Source: Planctomycetota bacterium (GTDB taxonomy: Bacteria > Planctomycetota > Phycisphaerae > Tepidisphaerales > Tepidisphaeraceae). Taken from it: a DNA stretch of 27,437 nt. Positions 6,850 through 14,969 of the stretch are shown in pieces (position 1 is the first letter of the stretch; every line of letters begins with the position of its first letter). The stretch is from assembly GCA_023417885.1 (NCBI GenBank), contig JAEZED010000057.1:1-27437 (forward strand), read 5' to 3'. Position numbers and translations under genes: made by a program. Below the pieces are notes generated by a model, which saw only the letters and a list, made by a program, of their open reading frames with translations, was not told where the DNA came from and did no database searches.

Positions 6850-8913
6850 ATGTCGAACATCTATTCCGCTGATCACGTCCTCCCCCGTCCGGTCGAGGAC
6901 CTTCCCGAATACGCATACGCCAGCGCGCGACAGTCACTCGCGGAGAAGCTTGTAGCCGCGTTCCCGCTTTCAGAGCAGGCGGCAACTGCCATCGCCGACG
7001 CGGTGGTAGATCCGAGTGGCGTCCGCAAGAGCATCGGCGAGCCGAGTGACCCCCGAGTCGAGGAGATTCGCGTCCCGGGAGGCAATCTGCTCGCCCTGCG
7101 CACCAATGTGTGGGCGCGGCAGATCATGCCCGACCCGCGGAACCCGCGGATCGGGCCGTCGCGTCGACATCCGATTGCCGTCACCCCCGGATCCGGGGGT
7201 GAAGATTCGCGCTTCCGGCCCGTTCCCGAGCCGCGGTCACCCTCCGATCGTCCCAGCGCCGCCGAACTTGTGGTCGAGATCGAGTCCCGCGACCACTTGG
7301 CATGGGCATCGATCCAGGCTGCCAAGTTCGTCCTGGCCGAGAACAACTGGTGCAACTCCATCGCTTCCCAAGGCGTCATGGAACCCGTCTGGCTCGCGGC
7401 GACGACTTATGAGCATGCCGACGGATCGGAGTCGAAGACGGTTCCGACGACGATAGAGGGTTCATCGCGCACAACCGCCGTGCACCACCTTCTCGCGGTG
7501 CCATCCGCCGAAGTCCCCTATACAAAGTCGGATGCAAAGTTCCGGGCCGACATTCGTCGGCTCAATGAAGCCCGCCAGAGTGGCCTGACCGGCGAGCAGC
7601 AGATTGCCATGCGGTGTGAGATCATCCCGGCGCTGATCATCGTCGGGTTCCGTAAGCACTCGGGAGCGTCGACAACATTCCCGACCGCGATCAAGTCGCT
7701 CGTAGCGTTACGGCATGTCGATCCGCCTAAGCCATGGGGCGATGGGCCGGAGAATGAGGCTTTGGCCGATGAGGTGCTAGACGAGTTGCACCGTCAGGGA
7801 CTGATCAGCACGAACGAGAAGGCGTACCTTGCCGGCTCTTGCACCCGCGAGGAGGCGCAAGCCGCGCATCTACCCTCGGACCCGGCGCGCCGCTCCGCTC
7901 GGATTCTCTACCGCCTTACGTCCAAGGACAAGCAGGTGAAGGCGGCGATCCGGATCGCAGTCACCAGCCAGTCGACGCGCAAGCGGATCATGCCAAAGCT
8001 CGTCAACGAGCTTGCGACGGCGCTGATCCTCCGTGCAACGGATGCAGATCGGGAACGTATTGATCAGATCCGTCGGTACATGCGGCATGCTTATGGCAAG
8101 TCGGTGCATCGCGGGACTTGGGAAGCGACCGGCCGAGACACCGATGCACTGGCCGCTGCCGCCGCAGCGGAAGTCGCCGAGGCGATCGCTTCGAGCAACG
8201 GCAGCACATTGAGCGACCCCGGTCCCAGTTCGCTGGAACTTGCCGTCCGAGCTGCATATCCGCTGCTCGTTCAGAACCGCCTCAACGCCGATCGCGGCAC
8301 GGCCAACAATGACCAGCCCGACAGGCGCACACCCGGCGAGATTCTGGACACGATGCGACGTACGCCCAAGGGCGTGAAGCAGCTTGCCCAGGCGCTTCGG
8401 GATTTCGAGAACGCTCGGCAGATCCGAGCCGTGGACGAGGCCGGCAACTTGCGGCAACAGGAGGACGGCTCCGGCGAACTGCTGGTGACGGACATCTACC
8501 TGCGCAATGAGTTCTCGCCCAAGGGCAAGGTCCGACCGCGGCGTTCCGGAACCACGCCGTCCGACATCTTCGTCGATCGGTTGGCCGAGTTGAGTGATGC
8601 CATCGAGCAGCTCAAGCGAGCTCATGTGGGAGTTGCGCAGGTTGTCGGCGATGACGGGCAAAGCCTGGCCGAGGCCGAGGGCATCGATCCCCAGCACTGC
8701 GCCGACTGGCGTAAGGCCTTAGGCGAGCTGGACGACGACCTGAACGCATGGGCACGTCGATTCCGGAAGCGCTTTGGCACCACCGCAGTACCCAGGAGCG
8801 ATGATGGCGATCTTGACGCCCCTGTTGATGAGGACGATCAGCAGGAGTACGAAGACGCCTACGAGGAGTCGTTGGACGACGAACAGTCAGCACCAGCGGA
8901 AACCACCGCCTGA
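6850..8913 (+). CDS. Large ParB-like domain protein upstream of a type III RM pair
   Basis: This is a 687-residue soluble protein. ParB-like signs are a box-I segment DPRNPRIGPSRRHP (about 95-108) and a box-II segment IEGSSRTTAVHHLL starting at residue 202, separated by about 100 residues instead of the usual 30-50. The middle (about 290-460) is helical with Lys/Arg-rich segments such as SQSTRKRIMPKLVNELATALILRATD. The C-terminus is strongly acidic (DEDDQQEYEDAYEESLDDEQ). The EGxxR motif recalls the (E/D)G-x-x-R box of ParB, and of DGQHR/DndB-type proteins that work with DNA-modification operons, but I cannot assign it to either. An AAAGGG lies eight bases before the ATG. It is separated from Mod-Res by a strong terminator-like hairpin, so it may be more highly expressed, perhaps as a regulator or sensor. 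Base composition is lower in GC than the neighbours. Confidence 0.55.
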   Translation: MSNIYSADHVLPRPVEDLPEYAYASARQSLAEKLVAAFPLSEQAATAIADAVVDPSGVRKSIGEPSDPRVEEIRVPGGNLLALRTNVWARQIMPDPRNPRIGPSRRHPIAVTPGSGGEDSRFRPVPEPRSPSDRPSAAELVVEIESRDHLAWASIQAAKFVLAENNWCNSIASQGVMEPVWLAATTYEHADGSESKTVPTTIEGSSRTTAVHHLLAVPSAEVPYTKSDAKFRADIRRLNEARQSGLTGEQQIAMRCEIIPALIIVGFRKHSGASTTFPTAIKSLVALRHVDPPKPWGDGPENEALADEVLDELHRQGLISTNEKAYLAGSCTREEAQAAHLPSDPARRSARILYRLTSKDKQVKAAIRIAVTSQSTRKRIMPKLVNELATALILRATDADRERIDQIRRYMRHAYGKSVHRGTWEATGRDTDALAAAAAAEVAEAIASSNGSTLSDPGPSSLELAVRAAYPLLVQNRLNADRGTANNDQPDRRTPGEILDTMRRTPKGVKQLAQALRDFENARQIRAVDEAGNLRQQEDGSGELLVTDIYLRNEFSPKGKVRPRRSGTTPSDIFVDRLAELSDAIEQLKRAHVGVAQVVGDDGQSLAEAEGIDPQHCADWRKALGELDDDLNAWARRFRKRFGTTAVPRSDDGDLDAPVDEDDQQEYEDAYEESLDDEQSAPAETTA

Positions 8914-8940
8914 TCGCCGTTCGCCCATCAGTCGTGATTC

Positions 8941-8976
8941 CACCGCCCCCGGCGAGGCCGCCGGGGGCGGTGCTTT
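8941..8976 (+). terminator. Intrinsic terminator after the ParB-like gene
   Basis: A perfect 14-bp inverted repeat, CACCGCCCCCGGCG at 8941-8954 and its complement at 8959-8972, with a four-base loop is followed by CTTTCG. The short T run makes it a medium-strength intrinsic terminator. It lies between the ParB-like gene and the methyltransferase gene, so it probably limits read-through into Mod-Res. Confidence 0.65.
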
Positions 8977-9037
8977 CGACGGACCCATGGAGCGCCGCGC
9001 TCTGGAATCAGAGGTAGACATCCGGTAGAACGGCCCG

Positions 9038-9061
9038 CCCGCCGAGAGCCAACCCGGCGGG
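9038..9061 (+). promoter_or_regulatory. Hairpin just upstream of the methyltransferase start
   Basis: CCCGCCG (9038-9044) pairs with CGGCGGG (9055-9061) around a ten-base loop, ending 13 bases before the mod ATG. No SD is visible between them. The hairpin could modulate translation of the methyltransferase, but it may also be chance in such GC-rich DNA. Confidence 0.3.
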
Positions 9062-9074
9062 TCCCGACGCCGCC

Positions 9075-10700
9075 ATGCCAGCCAAGAAGTACGACGATCT
9101 GAGCAAGGACGAGCTGATCCGCCTGCTCGAGGCCCGCGACCGCCGCGACGCCACGCGGTTCGGCCTCGTCTGGGAGGCCAACGAGATTGAGCGCGATAAG
9201 GCGCTCAACGGCGACTTCGTGGCCCTCGACCTCGACGCGGAGCTCTCGTGTGGCGGCGCGCCGTGGCGGAACCTAATTATCGAGGGCGACAACTTCGACG
9301 CGCTCCGGTACCTGCGGATGACCTTCGCCGGCCGCGTAAAGTGCATCTACATCGACCCGCCGTACAACACGGGCAACCGCGACTTCGTCTACAACGACCG
9401 CTTCGTCGACCGGGAAGACCTCTGGCGCCACTCGAAGTGGTGCGAGTTCATGTACCAGAGGCTGACGCTGGCCAAAGACCTCCTTGCCCAGGACGGGCTG
9501 ATCTTCGTCTCTATCGACGGCAATGAGCTCTTTCACCTTGGCCTCTTGATGAACAGCGTCTTCGGCGAAAGCAACATGATCGCAGACGTGGTCTGGCAGA
9601 AGCGCTACGGGGGTGGTGCTAAGACGAAGCACGTCGTGAGCCTGCACGAGTACGTGCTGTGTTACGCCCGGAGCAGCGAGGCCATAGGGGAACTGACGCT
9701 GCCGCCAGACCCGGAGGCCCGTAAGCGGTATAGGTTCAGGGACAGCAAGTACGACACGCGCGGTCCTTTCTTCACGCAGCCGCTAGCGACCACAAGCATG
9801 GATTCGAGGCCGAACCTCCGCTACCCGATCCCATACAAGGGGGAGGAGATTTGGCCCGAGAAGCAATGGCAATGGTCTCCCGAGCGGACGATGCAGGCGC
9901 TCGCAAACGATGAGCTCGTTTTCTCAAAGGCGAAGGGCAAGTGGTCGGTCAGGTATAAGCAGTACCTTAAGGACGAGGAGGGGAACGAACGGGGCGCAAA
10001 GCCAATGTCGATCATCGTCGGTCCCTACACACAAGAGGGGACGAACGCAATGAAGGCACTGCTCGGTGACGGCAAGGCGTTCACGTTTCCGAAGCCGGTT
10101 GGGCTCATCGAATTGCTCCTAAGCTACATCGCTGATCCATCGGCTCTTGTGCTGGACTTCTTCGCCGGCAGCGGAACGACGGCCCACGCCGTGCACAAGC
10201 TCAACGCGGAGGACGGCGGCAACCGCCGGGTGATCCTGGTCTCGAACGCCGAGGCCACTGAAGAGGAGCCGGATAAGAACCTCTGCCGCGACGTGTGCGC
10301 CACGCGCGTGCGACGCGTCGTGGAGGGATACATCGACACGCCCGGGCTCGGCGGCGACTTCGCCTACCTCCGCTGTCGGCGCCTCCCGCCCGGCCGGCTG
10401 ACTGAGATCGACCACGCCCAAGTGTGGACGGCCCTGCAGCTCACGCACTGCCCGACAGTGGCACCATTCGAAGATCGACCGGTGCTGGTCGCCGAAGGTG
10501 AGGAGGCGCGGCTGATCTACGTCCCGCACTTCCGGGCCAGGAACGCCCCGGCTCTGGCCAAGGCCGTGCGCGAGAGCACAGCGGCAATCGTGTACACATG
10601 GCAGCCGGACTTGGTGAAGCAGCGGCTGGGCGACGCCGAGAACGTGCAGGTGGAGGCCGTGCCCGACAGCCTGGCCCGGCGCTTCGGGATGCGGATCTGA
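9075..10700 (+). CDS. mod: Type III-like DNA methyltransferase (Mod), N6-adenine, beta class
   Basis: This is a 541-residue protein. Motif IV IYIDPPYNTGN is at residues 91-101 (DPPY 94-97), and motif I VLDFFAGSGTT is at about 359-369. The order DPPY then FxGxG is that of beta-class amino-methyltransferases, as in type III Mod subunits, which methylate adenine using S-adenosylmethionine. The region between the two motifs (about 150-345), with QKRYGGGAKTK, would hold the target-recognition domain. An N-terminal coiled coil (LSKDELIRLLEARDRR) is typical of Mod proteins, and a C-terminal extension of about 150 residues follows motif I. The Res-like gene starts 19 bases downstream, so the two are co-transcribed. 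Target specificity cannot be read from the sequence. It could be a solitary phage methylase, but the adjacent helicase-nuclease favours restriction-modification. Confidence 0.85.
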   Translation: MPAKKYDDLSKDELIRLLEARDRRDATRFGLVWEANEIERDKALNGDFVALDLDAELSCGGAPWRNLIIEGDNFDALRYLRMTFAGRVKCIYIDPPYNTGNRDFVYNDRFVDREDLWRHSKWCEFMYQRLTLAKDLLAQDGLIFVSIDGNELFHLGLLMNSVFGESNMIADVVWQKRYGGGAKTKHVVSLHEYVLCYARSSEAIGELTLPPDPEARKRYRFRDSKYDTRGPFFTQPLATTSMDSRPNLRYPIPYKGEEIWPEKQWQWSPERTMQALANDELVFSKAKGKWSVRYKQYLKDEEGNERGAKPMSIIVGPYTQEGTNAMKALLGDGKAFTFPKPVGLIELLLSYIADPSALVLDFFAGSGTTAHAVHKLNAEDGGNRRVILVSNAEATEEEPDKNLCRDVCATRVRRVVEGYIDTPGLGGDFAYLRCRRLPPGRLTEIDHAQVWTALQLTHCPTVAPFEDRPVLVAEGEEARLIYVPHFRARNAPALAKAVRESTAAIVYTWQPDLVKQRLGDAENVQVEAVPDSLARRFGMRI

Positions 10701-10719
10701 GTCCACGGGGACCCCGACG

Positions 10720-13170
10720 ATGGCGATCAAGACCCTCAAAGGTTTCCAGGAGCGGGCGATCGAGAGCGCCGTGAGCGTATTCGACCACGCGCGCCGGATG
10801 CTCGACGCCGCCGGCGAGGACGAGGCCGGCCGGGCGACGGCGGTTCACCAGAACGGCTACCTGCTCATCGAGGCCCCGACGGGCGCCGGCAAGACGTTCA
10901 TGGCCGGGAACATCGTGGAGCGGCTCAGCGCGCTCGACCGGGTCGTCTGGTTCTGGTTCGCCCCGTTCAAGGGCGTGGTGGACCAGTCTGCCGCCTTCCT
11001 GCGCGAGCAGTTCCACGGCCTGAGGCTCCGAACGATGACGGAAGACCGCAGCGCCGTCGGCACGCGCGCCGGCGACATGTTCGTCACGACCTGGGGGCTG
11101 GTGGCCACCCGCGTGCGCGACCGTCGGAGCGTCCGCCAGACGGGCGAACAGAACCCGAGTGTCGACGACCTGGTCGAGTCGCTCCGCGAGCAGGGCTTTC
11201 GCATCGGCGTGGTCGTGGACGAGGCGCACCATGGGTTCCACGGCGATACGCAGGCGGCGGTCTTCTTCCGAACGGTGCTCAAGCCCGAGTACACGATCCT
11301 GGTGACGGCCACGCCGGATGACGCCGACCTGCGCGACCTGCAGGAGCGGATGCAGATCGGGAACATCCACCGGGTCAGCGTGAGCCGCGCCGACGCGGTC
11401 GGCAGCGGCCCAGGGGCCGGGTTGATCAAGCACGGGATCAAGTGCATCGCCTGGCGGGCCGAGGAGGGGACCGAGGCGCTGGTGGACTTCGAGAAGACCG
11501 CGCTGCGCGAGGCGACGACCCTGCACCGGTTCCTCAAGGGGGAACTGCAGCGGGCCGGCATCAGCCTCACGCCGCTCATGCTCGTGCAGGTCGATTCTCG
11601 ACCGAAGTCGGTCGAGCGGGCGAAGGAGAAGCTGCTGGCGCTTGGCTTCACTGAGGCGCAGATCGCGACGCACACGTCGCAGGAGCCCGACGCGGGGCTG
11701 CTGGCGCTAGCCAATGACGAAGCGCGCGAGGTGCTGATCTTCAAGATGGCGGTGGCGCTCGGTTTCGATGCCCCCCGGGCGTGGACGCTGGTGTCGATGC
11801 GGGCGGCGCGGGACGAGGACTTCGGCGTACAGCTGGTGGGGCGGATCCTGCGCGTGCATCGCCGCCTGCAGGGGCGCGTGCTCCCGGAGGCGCTCCGGTA
11901 CGGCTACGTGCTGCTGGCCGACATCGAGGCCCAGGGCGGGCTCGACGCGGCGGGGCAGCGGATCAACCGGCTACAGACGACCTATGCCACGGTCAGCCCG
12001 ACGACGGTGGTTGTCCGGGTGGGCGACAAGGACCTCGTGCAGTCGGTTGGGATTGACGGGCAGACGACGTTCGTCCCGGCGCCGCCTGCGGGGGCGATCT
12101 TCGTCGAGCCGCCCGCCGTCGACCCGGAGGCGGCGGAGGCGGGGCAGATGACGGACCCGAACCAGTCGCTGCTCTTCGCGACGGCGTGGGCCCCGGAGGA
12201 GGTGCGGGGGGCAGTGCGGGTGGCGCTGAGCGTTCCGCCGCCGGCGTCGCGGTATCGGTACGCGCTGCGCGACGGGGTGCCGCGTCGGTTCAAGACGCAG
12301 GAGTTTCCCGCGGAGATCGACATCTCCGAGGACGATTGCGCCGAGCGGTTCGTGGTGTCGGCCGAGCAACTCCTGGAAACGCTGTTGGGCCACGACCGCG
12401 TGCGGGTTCATAAGCGCACGCTCGAGATCTTCACGCGCGAGATCCAGATGGAGTTCGGCTACGCGGTCCCCTCGCTCGAGCAGATGCAGCGGCGGGCACA
12501 GGCGGAGCTGCTGCGCTCGGGCATCTTCAGCCCCAAGGAGCTGCGCCGAGCCCTCGTGCGGCGTCTCCAGGCGATGCTCGCCGAGAAGCACGTCGAAGAT
12601 ACCGAGCGAGTGAGCGAGTACCTGGACGTGCTGCTCACGCAGTCCCCGAACCTGCTGCGCGAGGCGCAGCGGGCGGCGATGGCGGCGGCAGCAGAGATCC
12701 GCGAGGCGGCCGAAATCCCCGCCGAGGTAGAGTCGGACGTGCCGCTGCCGAACTCGCGGCTGAACGCCTACGGGATCAACCCGGCCGGCATGAACTCGTG
12801 GGAGCGCGGCTTCGCCGAGTATCTGGACGCCGATGACAGCGAGACGGTCCTCTGGTGGCACCGAAACCCAGCCCGTAAGGCGTGGTCGATTAACGTGCTG
12901 CTGGAGAACGGTAAGGGGTTCTATCCAGACTTCATCGTCGGAATCCGTCAGCGGCCGCGTGACGACAGTGGCCTGCTTGCGGACACCAAATACGCCTACG
13001 AAACCTCTCGTGAATTGCCGAAGCTCCTGGCAGAGCACGCCGCCTACGGCCGTGTCCTGATCCTGACGAAGAACCAAGCCCAGAAATGGGCGATTGCAAA
13101 GCTTGACGAGATAACGGGTCGCGGAGTCATCGCCGGGCCATTCCGGCTTAGTGAGGCCAGGTCGTACTAG
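10720..13170 (+). CDS. res: Type III-like restriction subunit (Res): SF2 helicase with PD-(D/E)XK nuclease
   Basis: This is an 816-residue protein. The N-terminal SF2 motor has a Q-motif-like KGFQERAIE (7-15), Walker A APTGAGKT (52-59), DEAH box VVDEAHHGF (D167-H170) and motif III TAT (196-198). A second RecA-like domain includes VLIFKMAVALGFDAPRAWTLV and QLVGRILRVHR (motif VI). After a helical middle region, the C-terminus has GFYPDFIVGI (Asp737) and LLADTK (Asp755, Lys757), a PD-(D/E)XK nuclease with D-x-K. In type III systems Res translocates or signals along DNA from Mod-bound, unmethylated sites and cuts. The length is at the lower end for Res. The gene follows mod closely. All catalytic motifs look intact, so the system is probably active. 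Confidence 0.85.
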   Translation: MAIKTLKGFQERAIESAVSVFDHARRMLDAAGEDEAGRATAVHQNGYLLIEAPTGAGKTFMAGNIVERLSALDRVVWFWFAPFKGVVDQSAAFLREQFHGLRLRTMTEDRSAVGTRAGDMFVTTWGLVATRVRDRRSVRQTGEQNPSVDDLVESLREQGFRIGVVVDEAHHGFHGDTQAAVFFRTVLKPEYTILVTATPDDADLRDLQERMQIGNIHRVSVSRADAVGSGPGAGLIKHGIKCIAWRAEEGTEALVDFEKTALREATTLHRFLKGELQRAGISLTPLMLVQVDSRPKSVERAKEKLLALGFTEAQIATHTSQEPDAGLLALANDEAREVLIFKMAVALGFDAPRAWTLVSMRAARDEDFGVQLVGRILRVHRRLQGRVLPEALRYGYVLLADIEAQGGLDAAGQRINRLQTTYATVSPTTVVVRVGDKDLVQSVGIDGQTTFVPAPPAGAIFVEPPAVDPEAAEAGQMTDPNQSLLFATAWAPEEVRGAVRVALSVPPPASRYRYALRDGVPRRFKTQEFPAEIDISEDDCAERFVVSAEQLLETLLGHDRVRVHKRTLEIFTREIQMEFGYAVPSLEQMQRRAQAELLRSGIFSPKELRRALVRRLQAMLAEKHVEDTERVSEYLDVLLTQSPNLLREAQRAAMAAAAEIREAAEIPAEVESDVPLPNSRLNAYGINPAGMNSWERGFAEYLDADDSETVLWWHRNPARKAWSINVLLENGKGFYPDFIVGIRQRPRDDSGLLADTKYAYETSRELPKLLAEHAAYGRVLILTKNQAQKWAIAKLDEITGRGVIAGPFRLSEARSY

Positions 13171-13296
13171 GTCAGCACTCCGACTCGCCGCACAGTTCTC
13201 CGGAGCCCGGCCTCCTCGCCCGGCGAGAAAGTCTCGTTCGGGAACGCGGTCCTTGCAGGGTGCACTGGACAACAGTGCTCGCTCCCGCAGAGGAGT

Positions 13297-13321
13297 GGCC
13301 CCGGGATTTCGGCTCGGGGCC
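13297..13321. terminator. GC-rich hairpin in the convergent gap after res
   Basis: GGCCCCG (13297-13303) pairs with CGGGGCC (13315-13321). It sits between res and the leftward membrane-protein gene, where terminators for both would be expected. A smaller hairpin, GCACTG/CAGTGC, lies at 13262-13278. Neither has a proper T run, so factor-independent termination is uncertain. The rest of the 246-bp gap shows nothing recognisable. Confidence 0.35.
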
Positions 13322-13416
13322 GCTAGCGGATGGCGCGGCGAAGTGCCAGCGGCGGGTGGTGTGGCTGAGTGCTTTCCGGCAGGACGAGGTCAAGTCGTCC
13401 ACCACCTGCTCGACCG

Positions 13417-13785
13417 CTAGATGCGTGCCCGTCCCTGCACGACCAACTCGGTGAGCAGCAGCACGATCTGGCCGAGCGCGCCAACAGTGAGCGCCCCGGC
13501 CATGAAGCCCACGGCCATCAGGAGGTCCACGCCGCCCAAAGCCCGCACGAGACTGTTGGTGCTGACCAGGCTTAGCAGCGCGCCCGCCAGCCAGAGAATG
13601 GCTAGAAGGGCTTGAAGGATCGCAAACCCCGTCAGCGACCAGCCGATCGCTTTCGCCAGCGAAACAGGAGCCACCCAAGCAGCGGGTCGGCGCGGCGGGG
13701 GGCTCCGATACTCCATGACGGTCCGCTTCGCCCTCGGCCCCCGCGACTCCTGTGCCGCCCGCGCCAGTTCCTCGAGATTGCTCAT
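13417..13785 (-). CDS. Small integral membrane protein, two predicted helical segments
   Basis: This leftward protein of 122 residues starts MSNLEELARAAQESRG. A basic, Pro-rich cytoplasmic-type N-terminus (about 1-40) is followed by two hydrophobic segments, about 45-74 (IGWSLTGFAILQALLAILWL...) and about 84-113 (VDLLMAVGFMAGALTVGALG...), then a short basic tail. There are no catalytic motifs. I chose this ATG because the longer open frame runs into the divergent exonuclease gene. No SD is visible, but a TATCCT box lies eight bases upstream, so the mRNA may be leaderless. It is divergent from the exonuclease gene with 72 bp between them. Function unknown; small two-helix membrane proteins occur as toxins or effectors in defence cassettes and also as ordinary phage morons. 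Confidence 0.5.
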   Translation of the reverse strand: MSNLEELARAAQESRGPRAKRTVMEYRSPPPRRPAAWVAPVSLAKAIGWSLTGFAILQALLAILWLAGALLSLVSTNSLVRALGGVDLLMAVGFMAGALTVGALGQIVLLLTELVVQGRARI

Positions 13786-13793
13786 CGCACGGT

Positions 13794-13799
13794 AGGATA
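13794..13799 (-). promoter_or_regulatory. -10-like TATCCT box close to the membrane-protein start
   Basis: On the minus strand TATCCT ends eight bases before the ATG at 13785, placing the expected transcription start at or near the start codon. No good -35 element is present. This is one of three such boxes upstream of SD-less accessory genes in the window. Confidence 0.3.
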
Positions 13800-13857
13800 G
13801 CCCGGCGGCTAGCCCAGTAACCCAACCGGCCATTTTCCACTCTGGAGGGGGAGTCAG

Positions 13858-14604
13858 ATGCCCGCATTTGAGAACATCGACTGCTGCGAGCTCTTCTTTC
13901 TCGACATCGAAACTGCACCAGATCACGCGTGCCTGGCCGACTGCGATGCACGCGTGCAGGCGCTATGGGAACGGGAGCTAGAGCGTCTAAACCGGCGCGA
14001 TTCCAAACCACCGCTCAGTGCCGACGAGGCCTACGTGCAGGAAGCTGCGTTGATGGCGCAGTTCGGTCGCATTGTCGCGATCGGAATGGGACGCGCGAGG
14101 AGAGACGACGCAGGTCAGCTCCGCCTCGTTGTGAAGAGCTTCGTGAGCCAAACAGAAGTGGCGCTGCTGGAACGCCTCGCACAGCCTCTGCGCAACGCCT
14201 CGCGTCAGCTAAGGATCTGCGGACACAACCTTAAGTCGTTCGATCTCCCATTCATCGTGCGACGCATGCTTATCAAGGGTGTCGCACTCCCCGATGCGCT
14301 CATCATTGCGGACAAGAAGCCGTGGGAGGTTCCGCACCTGGACTCTCTGGAGCTTTGGAAGAATGGTGGTCGGGAGTGGGCAAGCTTGGAGACGCTGGCC
14401 TGCTGTTTCGGGATACCCTCGAGCAAGGAGGCACTTGACGGCTCGATGGTCGGCGAAGCCTACTGGCGCGGCGAGCTGCGGCAGATCGGCGACTACTGCA
14501 CTAAAGACGTCGTCGTTACCGCTCAAGTCTTCCGACGGCTGCTCGAGCGACCCCTCTTTGATGACGACTGTATCGAGGTGCTTGAAACGGAAGTCCTCTC
14601 GTAG
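13858..14604 (+). CDS. 3'-5' exonuclease of the DEDDy (RNase H-like, PolB exo-like) family
   Basis: This is a 248-residue protein. Exo I LFFLDIET gives D16 and E18, Exo II ICGHNLKSFDLPFI gives D129, and Exo III DYCTKDV gives Y213 and D217, which is the full DEDDy catalytic set for two-metal 3'-5' exonuclease activity. The pattern FGRIVAIGMG and the central HNxxxFDxPF best match the PolB-type 'predicted 3'-5' exonuclease' family (RNase H-like), not a polymerase, since no polymerase domain follows. A strong GGAGG-type SD stands ten bases before the ATG. It is divergent from the small membrane-protein gene. Roles could be DNA repair, end-processing or an accessory to defence. Its GC content is lower than in the structural genes, suggesting separate origin. 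Confidence 0.75.
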   Translation: MPAFENIDCCELFFLDIETAPDHACLADCDARVQALWERELERLNRRDSKPPLSADEAYVQEAALMAQFGRIVAIGMGRARRDDAGQLRLVVKSFVSQTEVALLERLAQPLRNASRQLRICGHNLKSFDLPFIVRRMLIKGVALPDALIIADKKPWEVPHLDSLELWKNGGREWASLETLACCFGIPSSKEALDGSMVGEAYWRGELRQIGDYCTKDVVVTAQVFRRLLERPLFDDDCIEVLETEVLS

Positions 14605-14676
14605 CGCGCGGCAGACTCCCCTACCTGCAAGGCGCCGCGCACGCTGAATAGCGAGATGAAGGCCGCCTCAACAGGG

Positions 14677-14682
14677 TAGAAT
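14677..14682 (+). promoter_or_regulatory. -10-like TAGAAT box close to the zinc-ribbon gene start
   Basis: TAGAAT ends eight bases before the ATG at 14691, so a transcript from it would be essentially leaderless. No convincing -35 or SD is present. Confidence 0.35.
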
Positions 14683-14690
14683 CGCGGGCG

Positions 14691-14969
14691 ATGGCACCCG
14701 TCAATACCCACCCTTGCCCGAAATGCGGCCGGCCGCTCGAGCCGTCGGGGGAGACCACCACCTCGGATGATTCGGGGAGGATCCTCGAGCGGTTCACTGT
14801 GTACCAGTGCGACGAGTGCCTGGTGCACGAGGAGCTCTTCGGGGAGCGCACGGAGATGGCCCTCACGTTCGTGCTCGGCCGCGATGGCATGCCGCGCGAC
14901 CCTGCGGATCCGGACAAGCCGCTCAATCTCCAGTGGGACGGTCCTGAGGCGCGCGACCCGCTCGCTTAG
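14691..14969 (+). CDS. Small zinc-ribbon protein
   Basis: This is a 92-residue protein. Two zinc knuckles, CPKC (Cys9, Cys12) near the N-terminus and CDEC (Cys40, Cys43), are separated by a beta-hairpin region (DDSGRILERFTVYQ), the classic zinc-ribbon layout. An acidic tail of about 45 residues follows with an ALTFVLGRDG strand and a Pro/Asp-rich end. It may bind nucleic acid or protein; nothing more specific can be said. The gene has no SD. Its stop overlaps by four bases the stop of the convergent XRE regulator gene, so the two transcripts are antisense at their 3' ends. Confidence 0.6.
   Translation: MAPVNTHPCPKCGRPLEPSGETTTSDDSGRILERFTVYQCDECLVHEELFGERTEMALTFVLGRDGMPRDPADPDKPLNLQWDGPEARDPLA

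Noticed and set aside
10441..13272. Minus-strand frames of 410 and 433 codons opposite mod and res
   Set aside because: They lie antisense to catalytic-motif-bearing genes and show only Arg/Gly/Leu-rich shadow composition.
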